A stretch of 64,000 nucleotides of DNA from Flavobacterium sp. (GCA_015234525.1 JADGMX010000017.1:116314-180313), one strand, 5' to 3'; counted from the first letter of the stretch, positions 18,356-27,421 are shown. Translations and numbers: made by a program. The notes: a model not told the origin generated them from the letters alone.

Positions 18356-18388
18356 GGCCCGGCTCTGTCGGGGACCAGGGAATTGTTG

Positions 18389-19018
18389 TTACGGTATAAA
18401 TTTTAGCGGAAGATGCACCACTTTCTTGGTTTCGAAGAAGTCGTCCGCAAAAAAGTCGGAGATCGGATATTGGGTTGCTTTTGGAAAATCGGCGAGTTCT
18501 TCGGTGAGATCGCCGCCCTTCAAGTAAAGAATTCCGTTTTTCAGCTCGTGTTTTTGCTGCTTTTTAATTTTGCCCTTCACCCACGAAACAAAATCGGGCA
18601 TGTTGGTTACGGCGCGACTGACGATAAAATCAAAATCGCCTTTTACGTTTTCGGCGCGAATCTGCTCTGCTTTTACGTTTTGGAGTCCGATGGCTTCCGC
18701 AACTGCTTTCACTACATTAATCTTTTTTTGGATGACGTCGATCAGGTAGAATCTCGTGTCCGGGAATAGGATGGCAAGCGGAATTCCGGGAAAACCACCG
18801 CCGGTTCCAACATCTAGCACAAACGATCCGTTGATAAACGGCTGAATTTTTGCAATAGCCAATGAGTGAAGAATATGACGGGTGTAAAGTTCGTCGATAT
18901 CCTTTCTCGAAATCACATTGATTTTTGAATTCCATTCCTGATATAGCGGGCCGAGCTGTTCGAATTGCGAAATCTGAACATCGGTTAAATCCGGGAATTG
19001 TCTAAGTAGTTCGTCCAT
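18389..19018 (-). CDS. rsmG: 16S rRNA (guanine(527)-N7)-methyltransferase
   Basis: 209 residues, the usual size. Methylates N7 of G527 in 16S rRNA using SAM. The N-terminal motif WNSKINVISRKDIDELYTRHILHSLAI is the GidB/RsmG hallmark, and motif I VLDVGTGGGFPGIPLAI lies at residues 67-83. VSRAVTNMP contains the conserved catalytic-loop arginine. The gene stands alone on the minus strand, divergent from the desaturase. A TACTTTTG box at 19035-19042 on the minus strand, 16 nt before the ATG, is its likely promoter. Confidence 0.95.
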   Translation of the reverse strand: MDELLRQFPDLTDVQISQFEQLGPLYQEWNSKINVISRKDIDELYTRHILHSLAIAKIQPFINGSFVLDVGTGGGFPGIPLAILFPDTRFYLIDVIQKKINVVKAVAEAIGLQNVKAEQIRAENVKGDFDFIVSRAVTNMPDFVSWVKGKIKKQQKHELKNGILYLKGGDLTEELADFPKATQYPISDFFADDFFETKKVVHLPLKFIP

Positions 19019-19034
19019 CCAGAAAATTTTTAGA

Positions 19035-19042
19035 CAAAAGTA
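19035..19042 (-). promoter_or_regulatory. -7 box of rsmG
   Basis: Reads TACTTTTG on the minus strand, an exact TAnnTTTG match 16 nt before the rsmG start. Confidence 0.5.
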
Positions 19043-19100
19043 AGCCTTTGAAATCTAAAACTTTTAGAACTCTTTGGCGAAATCATCATCAATTAATATT

Positions 19101-19108
19101 TATCTTTG
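19101..19108 (+). promoter_or_regulatory. -7 box of the desaturase-aminotransferase unit
   Basis: TATCTTTG lies 16 nt before the desaturase ATG. TTTG at 19073-19076 may be the -33 element, though its 24-nt spacing is longer than usual. Confidence 0.55.
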
Positions 19109-19124
19109 AACACATTTTTTACCT

Positions 19125-20222
19125 ATGAATACTACCATTCCGACATTTTCCAAAACAGACAGCGTAAAGTTCTTCAGAACACTCAACACACGCGTCAATA
19201 ATTACTTCAAAGAAAACAACCTAAAAAAAACCGGAAACTGGCAAATTCATCTAAAGACGGTCATTCTTTTCACGGTTTTCCTAACTCCCTACTTTTTAAT
19301 TCTCACGATCGACATGCCGTTCTGGATGCAACTGCTATTGCATGTTGTCATCGGTATCGGGATGGCGGGAATCGGAATGAATGTCATGCATGATGGCAAC
19401 CACGGTTCGTATTCCTCAAAATCATGGGTCAATAAATTCATGGGTGGAAGCATTTACATCCTTGCCGGAAATGTTTACAATTGGCAAGTACAACACAATG
19501 TTTTGCACCACACTTATACTAATATTCACGGTCACGACGAAGATCTCGATGCCGGCCGAATCATCCGGTTTACAAAAGAAGCTGAGTGGCGCAGATTTCA
19601 TAAATTTCAGCATTATTACTCCGTTTTCCTTTACGGATTGCTGACTTTCAACTGGGCGATTACAACCGATTTCAAGCAAATGCGCAATTATTTGAAACGC
19701 AAATTGTCTTACGGTGAGCCAAAAAGTCCGAAGATTTTATGGACAACTCTAATCATTACAAAACTGATTTATGTTACAATCTGGATCGCACTTCCAATTG
19801 TAATCGGTATTGTTTGGTGGCAAGTTCTTCTCGGATTTTTCGTCATGCATTACACCGCCGGACTTATTCTAAGTGTGGTCTTCCAATTAGCACACGTGGT
19901 TGAAGAAACGGCAAACCCGATTCCGAACGAAGACGGTGAAATCGAAAATACGTGGGCAATCCACCAACTTTACACGACGGCGAATTTCGCTCCGAAAAAC
20001 AAAATTGTAAACTGGTTTACCGGCGGACTAAACCATCAGATCGAGCATCACATTTTCCCGAACATCAGCCATGTTCACTACGGAAAGATTGCCGAAATCG
20101 TAAAACAGACCGCAAAAGAATGCAACTTGCCATATCATGAATTCAAAACCATGAGAGCCGCAGTTGTCGCACACTTCAAACACCTTAAAGACCTGGGCAC
20201 AAACCCGGCGCTCTCAGCCTAA
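19125..20222 (+). CDS. membrane fatty acid desaturase, front-end-like
   Basis: 365 residues with several transmembrane segments (near 47-75, 76-88, 205-232, 233-255). It has the three histidine boxes of membrane di-iron desaturases: HDGNH (89-93), HNVLHH (124-129) and QIEHH (305-309). Glutamine in place of the first histidine of the third box is characteristic of front-end (delta-5/delta-6 type) desaturases. No cytochrome b5 domain is fused. It inserts a double bond in membrane acyl chains; regiochemistry cannot be read. The next gene starts 12 nt downstream, so co-transcription is likely. Confidence 0.9.
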   Translation: MNTTIPTFSKTDSVKFFRTLNTRVNNYFKENNLKKTGNWQIHLKTVILFTVFLTPYFLILTIDMPFWMQLLLHVVIGIGMAGIGMNVMHDGNHGSYSSKSWVNKFMGGSIYILAGNVYNWQVQHNVLHHTYTNIHGHDEDLDAGRIIRFTKEAEWRRFHKFQHYYSVFLYGLLTFNWAITTDFKQMRNYLKRKLSYGEPKSPKILWTTLIITKLIYVTIWIALPIVIGIVWWQVLLGFFVMHYTAGLILSVVFQLAHVVEETANPIPNEDGEIENTWAIHQLYTTANFAPKNKIVNWFTGGLNHQIEHHIFPNISHVHYGKIAEIVKQTAKECNLPYHEFKTMRAAVVAHFKHLKDLGTNPALSA

Positions 20223-20233
20223 GTACACAAATA

Positions 20234-21421
20234 ATGACCGAAAATCTTTCTGACAGAATCAACAGCCTTTCCACGTCCCAAACTTTGGCAATGGCCGCAA
20301 TGGCGCGTGAATTAAAAGCTCAAGGAAAAGACATCATCAGCCTCAGCCTTGGCGAACCCGATTTTACAACGCCGGATTTTATCAAAGAAGCTGCTAAAAA
20401 AGCGATTGACGAAAATTACAGTACCTATACGCCCGTTGATGGCTATGTCGAACTTCGCGAGGCAATCTCACGGAAATTCAAACGCGATAACAACCTCGAT
20501 TACAAACCATCGCAAATTGTTGTATCGACCGGCGCCAAACAATCGCTGTTCAATATTGCGAACGTACTTTTAAATCCGGGCGACGAATGTATTCTGCCGG
20601 CTCCGTTTTGGGTAAGTTATTCAGAAATCGTAAAAATGTGCGGCGCAACGCCAATCGAAGTTCCGACGACAGTCGACAGCGATTTTAAAATGACCCCCGA
20701 GCAGTTCGAAGCGGCAATTACACCCAAGACCAAAATGATGCTTTTTAGTTCGCCTTGCAATCCGAGTGGTTCGGTTTACAATCGCGAAGAACTTGAAGCC
20801 CTGGCAAAAGTTTTAGAGAAATATCCGAACATTATCGTAGTTTCAGACGAGATTTACGAACATATCAACTTCACCAACAGTTTCTGTAGCATGGCCTCAA
20901 TCCCGGGCATGTACGACCGGACGGTCACTGTTAATGGCGTGTCAAAAGCATTTGCAATGACCGGCTGGCGAATTGGCTATATCGGCGCACCGGAATATAT
21001 CGCGAAAGCGTGTACCAAAATGCAGGGGCAAATAACCAGCGGCGCCAACAGCATTGCGCAACGTGCAACCATCGCAGCAGTCGATGCCGATCCGTCGGTA
21101 CTCAAATACATGGTCGACGAGTTTCACAAAAGACGCGACATCGTAATCAAAATGATCTGCGAAATTCCAAATATCAAAATGAACACTCCAGAAGGTGCGT
21201 TCTACGTTTTCCCCGACGTTTCATCGTTTTTCGGAAAAACATTGCGAGGTCAAACCATCAACAATGCCGACGATTTTTCGATGTACTTGCTCTCTGAAGC
21301 CTGCGTGGCAACGGTAACAGGCGAGGCTTTTGGCAACCCAAACTGCATCCGGATTTCGTATGCCGCCGCCGAAGACAAACTAATCGAGGCCATCACCCGC
21401 ATTAAAGAAGTTCTTTGTTAA
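20234..21421 (+). CDS. pyridoxal-phosphate aminotransferase, aspartate aminotransferase type
   Basis: 395 residues of class I/II aminotransferase. The Schiff-base lysine is Lys238 in VNGVSKAFAMTGWRIGY. Also seen are SSPCNPSGSVY (substrate-carboxylate and PLP contacts), the Asp of SDEIYEH and the C-terminal arginine in CIRISYAA. It most resembles the AspC/AspB-like Igamma subgroup, transferring the amino group of aspartate to 2-oxoglutarate. Some relatives accept aromatic amino acids or prephenate. It is the second gene after the desaturase and ends at a terminator. Confidence 0.92.
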   Translation: MTENLSDRINSLSTSQTLAMAAMARELKAQGKDIISLSLGEPDFTTPDFIKEAAKKAIDENYSTYTPVDGYVELREAISRKFKRDNNLDYKPSQIVVSTGAKQSLFNIANVLLNPGDECILPAPFWVSYSEIVKMCGATPIEVPTTVDSDFKMTPEQFEAAITPKTKMMLFSSPCNPSGSVYNREELEALAKVLEKYPNIIVVSDEIYEHINFTNSFCSMASIPGMYDRTVTVNGVSKAFAMTGWRIGYIGAPEYIAKACTKMQGQITSGANSIAQRATIAAVDADPSVLKYMVDEFHKRRDIVIKMICEIPNIKMNTPEGAFYVFPDVSSFFGKTLRGQTINNADDFSMYLLSEACVATVTGEAFGNPNCIRISYAAAEDKLIEAITRIKEVLC

Positions 21422-21426
21422 AACAT

Positions 21427-21450
21427 GCCCCTTTTCAGGGGCTTTTTTTT
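21427..21450 (+). terminator. terminator after the aminotransferase gene
   Basis: Stem GCCCC (21427-21431) and GGGGC (21438-21442) around TTTTCA, followed by eight Ts. It starts 6 nt after the stop codon. Confidence 0.82.
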
Positions 21451-21460
21451 GATTATTTCG

Positions 21461-21534
21461 GCGTGACCACAAGGGTCGGGTCTTCGGCTATATCTCCCGC
21501 TATCGCAGGAGGATGCCGCCTCAACCCCTCACGC
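21461..21534 (-). ncRNA. conserved structured element, copy e (type B)
   Basis: Read on the minus strand, GCGTGA opens and TCACGC closes the element. Inside are GCGGCATCC, the hairpin CTCCTGC-GATA-GCGGGAG, and GATATAGCC. Compared with copy d, both arms of the inner hairpin have changed while pairing is kept. It fills the gap between the aminotransferase terminator and purT, in antisense orientation to purT. Confidence 0.6.
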
Positions 21535-21550
21535 ACCTAACATCATACTT

Positions 21551-22717
21551 ATGCAAAAAAAGATATTATTGCTAGGCTCAGGCGAGCTTGGAAAAGAATT
21601 TACAATTGCAGCCCAACGCATCGGCCAATACATCGTCGCGGTAGACAATTACGAAAATGCGCCGGCAATGCAAGTTGCGCACGAATATGAGGTCATCAAC
21701 ATGCTCGACGGCAACGCGCTTGATGCTATTGTCGCAAAACATAACCCCGATCTGATTATCCCCGAAATCGAAGCCATCAGAACCGAACGATTTTACGATT
21801 ATGAAAAGTCGGGGATTCAGGTAGTCCCATCTGCGAAAGCTGCCAACTTTACAATGAACCGCAAATCAATCCGCGATCTTGCAGCAAAAGATCTCGGTTT
21901 GAAAACCGCCAATTATCGATATGCGACCTCAGCGGCTGAATTGCGAAGCGGAGTTGAAGCGGTCGGAATGCCGTGCGTCGTGAAGCCATTGATGTCGTCC
22001 TCAGGCAAAGGTCAATCGACGATCAAAACCGTGTTGGATATTGAAAAAGCATGGAACTATGCTGTTGAAGGTTCGCGTGGCGATGTTATCGAAGTCATCG
22101 TTGAAGCTTTTATAAAATTCGAATCGGAAATCACTTTGCTTACCGTAACGCAGCAAAACGGTCCAACCTTATTTTGTCCGCCAATCGGTCACCGGCAAGA
22201 ACGCGGCGATTACATGGAAAGCTGGCAACCGGCCCTGGTAAATGAAAAACAATTGTACGAAGCGCAGGACATGGCAGAGAAAATCACCGAAGCTCTTGGT
22301 GGCGCCGGACTATTTGGCGTTGAATTCTTTTTAGCTGAAGATGGCGTCTATTTCTCTGAACTCTCACCACGGCCGCACGATACCGGTATGGTGACACTGG
22401 CGGGAACTCAGAATTTCAACGAATTCGAATTGCATCTAAGAGCGGTTCTTGGCTTGCCGATTCCCGAAATTTCACTTGAACGTGCCGGCGCAAGCGCTGT
22501 GATTCTGGCTGGTGAAAATTCAGATAAGCCAACTTATAGCGGACTCGCCGCTCTGGCAAACCTCACTAAAACCGATTTTCGAATATTTGGAAAACCTACG
22601 TCCCGGCCTTACCGCCGAATGGGTGTAGCGTTGGCATACGACACACCCGAAGTCGACATAAAATCAGTGGTTGAACGCGCAAAATCAGCCGCCAGCCTTA
22701 TAAAAGTTAATCCGTAA
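21551..22717 (+). CDS. purT: formate-dependent phosphoribosylglycinamide formyltransferase
   Basis: 388 residues. Makes formyl-GAR from GAR, formate and ATP in de novo purine synthesis, independent of folate. It is an ATP-grasp enzyme: the N-terminal [11 protein letters not shown] is the pre-ATP-grasp motif, [17 protein letters not shown] is the ATP-binding loop, and the metal-binding [26 protein letters not shown] is diagnostic for PurT. No promoter of the TAnnTTTG kind lies in the 16 nt between element copy e and the ATG. The stop TAA touches the opposing stop of the next gene. Confidence 0.96.
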   Translation: MQKKILLLGSGELGKEFTIAAQRIGQYIVAVDNYENAPAMQVAHEYEVINMLDGNALDAIVAKHNPDLIIPEIEAIRTERFYDYEKSGIQVVPSAKAANFTMNRKSIRDLAAKDLGLKTANYRYATSAAELRSGVEAVGMPCVVKPLMSSSGKGQSTIKTVLDIEKAWNYAVEGSRGDVIEVIVEAFIKFESEITLLTVTQQNGPTLFCPPIGHRQERGDYMESWQPALVNEKQLYEAQDMAEKITEALGGAGLFGVEFFLAEDGVYFSELSPRPHDTGMVTLAGTQNFNEFELHLRAVLGLPIPEISLERAGASAVILAGENSDKPTYSGLAALANLTKTDFRIFGKPTSRPYRRMGVALAYDTPEVDIKSVVERAKSAASLIKVNP

Positions 22718-24349
22718 TTATTTCTGACCAATAGACAAATTGTCAAATTCAGAGATATCGATAACTTCCTCCGGATCTAGATCATAAGATAAAATCACGC
22801 TATCACCGACAGCCGTAACAGGTAATTCGTTTGATAATTGCGACGAACCGACAAAGATTTTCGGATGATCTTTAACGGTGAAGTAGTAAAAGCTGTTTCC
22901 GTTTTTAACGTCGTTTTCGATTCGGGTGATCACAGTCTGCAACGTGGTTTTTGGAGTGATGCTTTCTGAATTGATTCGGTTGTCAGCCATGTTGTAAACA
23001 TTTTTGTACGAGGTCAGCGTTTCGCGCATCGTGTTTCCAACTCCTACGATCGTATAATCGCTAATTGCAACCATCGCAAACATTTTTACAAGTCCGCCCT
23101 GATCCTTCAAAGTCATCACATATGTCGGAATGTTATTGATAATGTACGGAACGGGTAGCGAGGCATAATAGCCTTTTTCCTGAACTTTACCTTCAGCTGA
23201 TTGCTGCGCCGCATATTCAGTTGCGCCACTTTGATTGTAATAGGTGGTTTCTTTGGTTCGGGTATCAACCAACACAAAACCAACCGTTGATTCCTCCTTC
23301 CCGACAGAGGACAGTCCGGTGTACCAATACGATTTATGCGATTCGCCATAAACCAAAGTCAACCCTTCGGTAATCTCAAGCTTTTCTTCATTCGACCAAT
23401 TCCAGTAACCACGAACATATTCACCCCAATCGTCGAGCTGGTTTTCAATGAAAGCGGCAGGCTGAATCCTGTCAACCCACAACGGTGTGTCTTCAATGCT
23501 ATATTCTGATATTTCGCCGGTCTGCGCGTTAATTGTTAAAATTCCGGTGGCATCGCTACCAGCAAAACCGACCTTTTTCTGGTATTTGGTAATGATCCAA
23601 AACGGCATTCCTTGATCGTCAATCTCAAAATTGTAGTCCATTAATCCTGTTGTGGCATATCCGCTAAAATAAACATGTCGTTCGATGTGCGATCCAAAAT
23701 AAGCTTCCGGTTGGTATTTTAACTTGAGCGGCTGATTATTGACGTGCTGAACAAGTCGCACGTCGCGTTCATTCGTTGCCGACACCATAACATACCCGGG
23801 CGTCCCATCGCTATTGTTGAACCATTTAAAAAATCCGGTATGCAAAAGCGGCGCAACCCAATAAAGCTCGCCATTGACTTTCTGTATTGTAAAGTCGCCG
23901 ATCTCCACCTGACTACCAAGTGCGGGCTGCGAACCAATAATTTTCTCGCCAAGCAACATTGCAAGCGGCTCATCGACAACGCGGATTTTATTCAGCGAAA
24001 TTGGCGCAATATGATTTGAGAGTTTTTGTCCCTGCTTAACTCTGCCAATGAGCTCACGGTAAGATTCACTTCTGAACATGGGAAGTGTCGTTAGTAACGG
24101 AAGAATTGTGACGTATCCCAAAAGCACGACCGCTGTAACGATCAGGAATTTCGCAATTTTCGAATTAAATGTAAGCTGCGCAGTCTTTTTACTCGTGTCG
24201 ATTCCGCTAAATAAAACGACTCCGGCGATTGCCCAAACCAACAATGACAACGGGAGCCCAAAAAAACCATAGTTGATGACCGGCATCCCAAAATAAAAAA
24301 TGACAAATCCGATAAAGATCAAAATGACTGTTGCGAAGACTCTTTTCAT
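22718..24349 (-). CDS. unrecognised membrane protein with large extracytoplasmic domain
   Basis: 543 residues from the ATG at 24349 (an upstream start at 24382 is possible but leaves a polar tail before the first membrane helix). Three hydrophobic helices occur near residues 5-24, 28-50 and 70-92. About 450 hydrophilic residues follow that are rich in beta-prone segments, including GDFTIQKVNGELYWVAPL, WYTGLSSVGKEESTVGFVLVDTRTKETTYY and a C-terminal KDHPKIFVGSSQL stretch resembling an OB-like strand set. I do not recognise the family and assign no function. It stands alone, divergent from the Crp/Fnr regulator gene and convergent on purT. Confidence 0.8.
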   Translation of the reverse strand: MKRVFATVILIFIGFVIFYFGMPVINYGFFGLPLSLLVWAIAGVVLFSGIDTSKKTAQLTFNSKIAKFLIVTAVVLLGYVTILPLLTTLPMFRSESYRELIGRVKQGQKLSNHIAPISLNKIRVVDEPLAMLLGEKIIGSQPALGSQVEIGDFTIQKVNGELYWVAPLLHTGFFKWFNNSDGTPGYVMVSATNERDVRLVQHVNNQPLKLKYQPEAYFGSHIERHVYFSGYATTGLMDYNFEIDDQGMPFWIITKYQKKVGFAGSDATGILTINAQTGEISEYSIEDTPLWVDRIQPAAFIENQLDDWGEYVRGYWNWSNEEKLEITEGLTLVYGESHKSYWYTGLSSVGKEESTVGFVLVDTRTKETTYYNQSGATEYAAQQSAEGKVQEKGYYASLPVPYIINNIPTYVMTLKDQGGLVKMFAMVAISDYTIVGVGNTMRETLTSYKNVYNMADNRINSESITPKTTLQTVITRIENDVKNGNSFYYFTVKDHPKIFVGSSQLSNELPVTAVGDSVILSYDLDPEEVIDISEFDNLSIGQK

Positions 24350-24440
24350 AGGTTGAAGGTTGGCGTTTTGATGCGAGGTCAAATTTATGAGAAAACACCT
24401 AGAATAGAATACTTATGATCGGTCAAAAAAGGATTATTTT

Positions 24441-24464
24441 AGCGTTAAACCAAATCAGAACGCT
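24441..24464. promoter_or_regulatory. inverted repeat before the Crp/Fnr gene
   Basis: AGCGTT (24441-24446) and AACGCT (24459-24464) form a 6-bp inverted repeat with a 12-nt spacer, 6 nt before the regulator ATG. Its symmetry would suit a dimeric regulator, possibly autoregulation. This is only inference. Confidence 0.3.
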
Positions 24465-24470
24465 GCGTTT

Positions 24471-25049
24471 ATGAACTTGCTATTAAAAAATGTCGCTCAA
24501 CATATCAGCTTAACTTCGGAAGAGGAAAACCATTTGTTATCCTTGACCGAACTCAGGCGATATCCTGCCAAGAGCATATTGTTGAATTCCGGTGATATTT
24601 GCACACATTCGTACTTTGTAAACAGCGGCGTCCTTCGAAGCTTTACAATCAACGACAATATCGTCGAACACGTATTGAACTTTGCCTGCAGCGGCTGGTG
24701 GATTGCTGATTTTTATAGCCTGATTTCTCAAAAGCCGGGTTCTCTGTTTATTGATGCGATTGAAGATACTGAGGTTGTTTTGCTGTCGAAAGAAAATCAA
24801 AATCAGCTTTATCGCGACATTCCGAAATTTGAACGTTTCTTCAGAATTCTTGTCGAAAACTCGCTGGTTGCCAATCAGCAGCGGATTATGGATAACCTCA
24901 GCATGACCGCCGAAGAAAGATACGCGCAATTCCTAAAACGCTATCCAAATTTAGCAAATCAGATTCCGCAGAAACACCTGGCTTCCTATATTGGTGTCAC
25001 TCCCGAATTTTTCAGCAAAATGAAAGCCTCTTACCTCAAGCGTTTATAA
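24471..25049 (+). CDS. Crp/Fnr family transcriptional regulator
   Basis: 192 residues. The N-terminal cyclic-nucleotide-binding jelly roll covers roughly residues 20-120 (YPAKSILLNSGDICTHSYFVNSGVLRSF, then the WIADFYSLISQKPG segment). The C-terminal helix-turn-helix (RYPNLANQIPQKHLASYIGVTPEFFSKMK, split here at residue 161) is the short winged-helix type. No Fnr cysteine cluster is present, so it is not an Fnr-type oxygen sensor. It is transcribed toward pirin and yceI, 92 nt away, which are plausible targets but unproven. Confidence 0.85.
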   Translation: MNLLLKNVAQHISLTSEEENHLLSLTELRRYPAKSILLNSGDICTHSYFVNSGVLRSFTINDNIVEHVLNFACSGWWIADFYSLISQKPGSLFIDAIEDTEVVLLSKENQNQLYRDIPKFERFFRILVENSLVANQQRIMDNLSMTAEERYAQFLKRYPNLANQIPQKHLASYIGVTPEFFSKMKASYLKRL

Positions 25050-25141
25050 CTGTTTAAAAATCAATATATTTATTTCTTAATCTAGGTTAAGTGAGATATT
25101 GGCATGCCGACCGTAAATTTGTATAACAAAATCGGAATACA

Positions 25142-25864
25142 ATGAAAAATTCGGTACTTCATAAAGCAACAACACGCGGATTAGCCAATCACGGTTGGTT
25201 AAATAGCCGCCACACATTTAGTTTTGCGCAATATTACAATCACGACCGTATGAACTTTGGGGTTCTTCGGGTTTTAAACGACGATATTGTTGCGGCCGGA
25301 ATGGGTTTCGGAAGTCACCCGCACAACAATATGGAAATCATCTCGATTCCGCTTGAAGGCGACCTTAAACACGCCGATTCAATGGGAAATCAAACGATCA
25401 TTAAAAAGGGAGACGTTCAGATTTTAAGCGCCGGTACCGGGATCGTGCACAGTGAGATGAATGCCAATAATGATCGCGAGGTAAAGTTTCTGCAGATATG
25501 GGTCATCCCAAACAAACAAAACATAACGCCATCTTACGATCAGATTACAATTGACCAAAGCGCGATGATCAATGCGTTCCTACTTGTTGTTTCTCCAGTG
25601 GGAACAGGCAAAGGTGTCGGCATTCATCAAGACGCCTGGTTTCATATCGGCAAACTTGATGCTGGAACTGATATTACATACAACTTTAAAATTCCGAGTA
25701 ACGGATTGTACGTTTTCGTCTTGAAAGGAAATGTAGAAGCTGACGGTCAAAATCTCGACGAGCGCGATGGACTCGGAATATGGAACACTGAAAAAATTAG
25801 CTTCAAGGCACTAGAAGACAGCGAACTGCTATTGATGGAAATACCAATGACAATAAATAATTAA
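25142..25864 (+). CDS. pirin family bicupin
   Basis: 240 residues with the pirin N-terminal cupin. Metal-binding residues are GSHPHNNMEIIS and the histidine of GTGIVHSEMN. The second cupin (residues 150-235) lacks metal ligands. Some bacterial pirins have quercetin 2,3-dioxygenase activity and others modulate enzyme complexes or respond to redox state; the sequence does not decide. A TAAATTTG box at 25114-25121 is its likely promoter. YceI follows 17 nt after the stop, so the two probably form an operon. Confidence 0.9.
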   Translation: MKNSVLHKATTRGLANHGWLNSRHTFSFAQYYNHDRMNFGVLRVLNDDIVAAGMGFGSHPHNNMEIISIPLEGDLKHADSMGNQTIIKKGDVQILSAGTGIVHSEMNANNDREVKFLQIWVIPNKQNITPSYDQITIDQSAMINAFLLVVSPVGTGKGVGIHQDAWFHIGKLDAGTDITYNFKIPSNGLYVFVLKGNVEADGQNLDERDGLGIWNTEKISFKALEDSELLLMEIPMTINN

Positions 25865-25881
25865 CTTAAAAATCAGAATTT

Positions 25882-26412
25882 ATGGCAACTACAAAATGGG
25901 CAATCGACCCAACTCACTCAGAAATCGGATTTAAAGTAAAACACATGATGTTTACGAACGTTTCAGGGAAATTTGAAAGATATGAAGCCGATATTATGAC
26001 CGACGGCGATAATTTCGAAAATGCTGATATTTCTTTCTCGGCTGATACCGCATCGGTGAATACCGGAAATACTGACCGCGACAATCACCTGAAAACAGCA
26101 GATTTCTTTGATCCCGAGAAAAATCCGAAACTAACTTTCAAATCAAGTTCGTTTACCAAAAAAGGTGGCGACGATTACGAATTGGTTGGCGATCTGACAA
26201 TCAACGGGCATACAAATCAGGTAAAACTTGACGTTGAATTCGGCGGACTTATGAAAGATCCATGGGGAAATCAGAAGGCGGCACTGAATCTGACCGGAAA
26301 AATCAATCGCAAAGATTACGGAATCAACTGGAATTCAGTTCTTGAAACAGGTGGTGTTTTAGTTAGTGACGAAGTAAAACTCAACATCGAACTTCAATTA
26401 GTAAAAGCGTAA
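25882..26412 (+). CDS. YceI family protein
   Basis: 176 residues of a single YceI lipocalin-like barrel starting directly at TKWAIDPTHSEIGFKVKHMMF, with the typical NTGNTDRDNHLKTADFF and GDLTINGHTNQVKLDVEF motifs. No signal peptide is present, so this version is cytoplasmic, unlike the periplasmic E. coli protein. Family members bind isoprenoids or amphiphilic ligands. It appears co-transcribed with pirin, a pairing that suggests a stress-related role (inference). Confidence 0.92.
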   Translation: MATTKWAIDPTHSEIGFKVKHMMFTNVSGKFERYEADIMTDGDNFENADISFSADTASVNTGNTDRDNHLKTADFFDPEKNPKLTFKSSSFTKKGGDDYELVGDLTINGHTNQVKLDVEFGGLMKDPWGNQKAALNLTGKINRKDYGINWNSVLETGGVLVSDEVKLNIELQLVKA

Positions 26413-26428
26413 GTTCTAATTTAAATGC

Positions 26429-26436
26429 TAATTTTG
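26429..26436 (+). promoter_or_regulatory. -7 box of fabD
   Basis: TAATTTTG matches TAnnTTTG and lies 30 nt before the fabD ATG. Confidence 0.5.
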
Positions 26437-26466
26437 CCGCACTAATCTGCATTTAAATCACATCGC

Positions 26467-27342
26467 ATGAAAGCATATGTATTTCCTGGCCAAGGTGCTC
26501 AATTCCCGGGAATGGGGAAAGAGTTGTATGAACAATCGGACCTTGCAAAAGAACTATTTGAAAGAGCCAACGAAATCCTTGGGTTTCGCATCACTGATAT
26601 CATGTTCAACGGTACGCCCGAAGAATTAAAAGAAACTAAGGTAACTCAGCCCGCAGTTTTCTTACATTCGGTTATATTGGCGAAAACTCTGGGCGATAAT
26701 TTTAAGCCTGAAATGGCAGCGGGACATTCGCTTGGAGAATTTTCGGCGCTTGTGGCTTGTGGAGCCTTATCGTTTGAGGACGGATTGAAACTCGTGGCCA
26801 AACGTGCTGCGGCGATGCAAAAAGCATGTGAAATTACACCTTCAACAATGGCAGCGGTTTTAGGTCTTGATGATAAAATCGTTGAAGAAGTTTGTCAATC
26901 GATTGATGGCATCGTTGTTCCTGCAAATTATAACTGCCCGGGACAATTGGTGATTTCGGGTGAGACTTCGGCAGTGGAAAAAGCTTGCGAAGCCATGAAA
27001 GCAGCCGGTGCTAAACGTGCGCTGATATTACCGGTTGGTGGTGCTTTTCACTCGCCAATGATGGAGCCCGCACGTGAAGAACTCGCCACCGCGATTGAAA
27101 ACGCCGAGTTTTCACAGCCAATTTGCCCGATTTACCAAAACGTTACGGCAAGTGCGGTTTCAGATCCTGATCAAATCAAGAGCAATTTAATTGTGCAATT
27201 GACAGCTCCGGTAAAGTGGACACAATCGGTTCAGCAAATGATTGCGGACGGTGCGACTATATTTACTGAAGTCGGACCCGGAAATGTTCTGCAAGGTTTG
27301 GTAAAGAAAATCAATAAAGAAACTGAAGTCGCAGGTGCGTAA
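26467..27342 (+). CDS. fabD: ACP S-malonyltransferase
   Basis: 291 residues. Transfers malonyl from CoA to acyl carrier protein at the start of fatty acid synthesis. The N-terminal FPGQGAQFPGMGKEL, the nucleophile Ser88 in GHSLGEFSAL, the catalytic histidine region GGAFHSPMM and the C-terminal EVGPGNVLQGLVKK are all present. It is normal in length and transcribed from its own promoter. A bidirectional terminator separates it from convergent galE. Confidence 0.96.
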   Translation: MKAYVFPGQGAQFPGMGKELYEQSDLAKELFERANEILGFRITDIMFNGTPEELKETKVTQPAVFLHSVILAKTLGDNFKPEMAAGHSLGEFSALVACGALSFEDGLKLVAKRAAAMQKACEITPSTMAAVLGLDDKIVEEVCQSIDGIVVPANYNCPGQLVISGETSAVEKACEAMKAAGAKRALILPVGGAFHSPMMEPAREELATAIENAEFSQPICPIYQNVTASAVSDPDQIKSNLIVQLTAPVKWTQSVQQMIADGATIFTEVGPGNVLQGLVKKINKETEVAGA

Positions 27343-27382
27343 TTTGGTTAATTGACGTTGACTGTAATAACTCTGTATAAAA

Positions 27383-27413
27383 AAAACCCCGATTGTTCGG
27401 GGTTTTCTTTTTT
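27383..27413. terminator. bidirectional terminator between fabD and galE
   Basis: A 10-bp perfect stem, AAAACCCCGA (27383-27392) and TCGGGGTTTT (27397-27406), with a 4-nt loop. It has an A-rich 5' flank and T-rich 3' flank, so it can work on both strands. Confidence 0.88.
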
Positions 27414-27421
27414 GAATAGTG

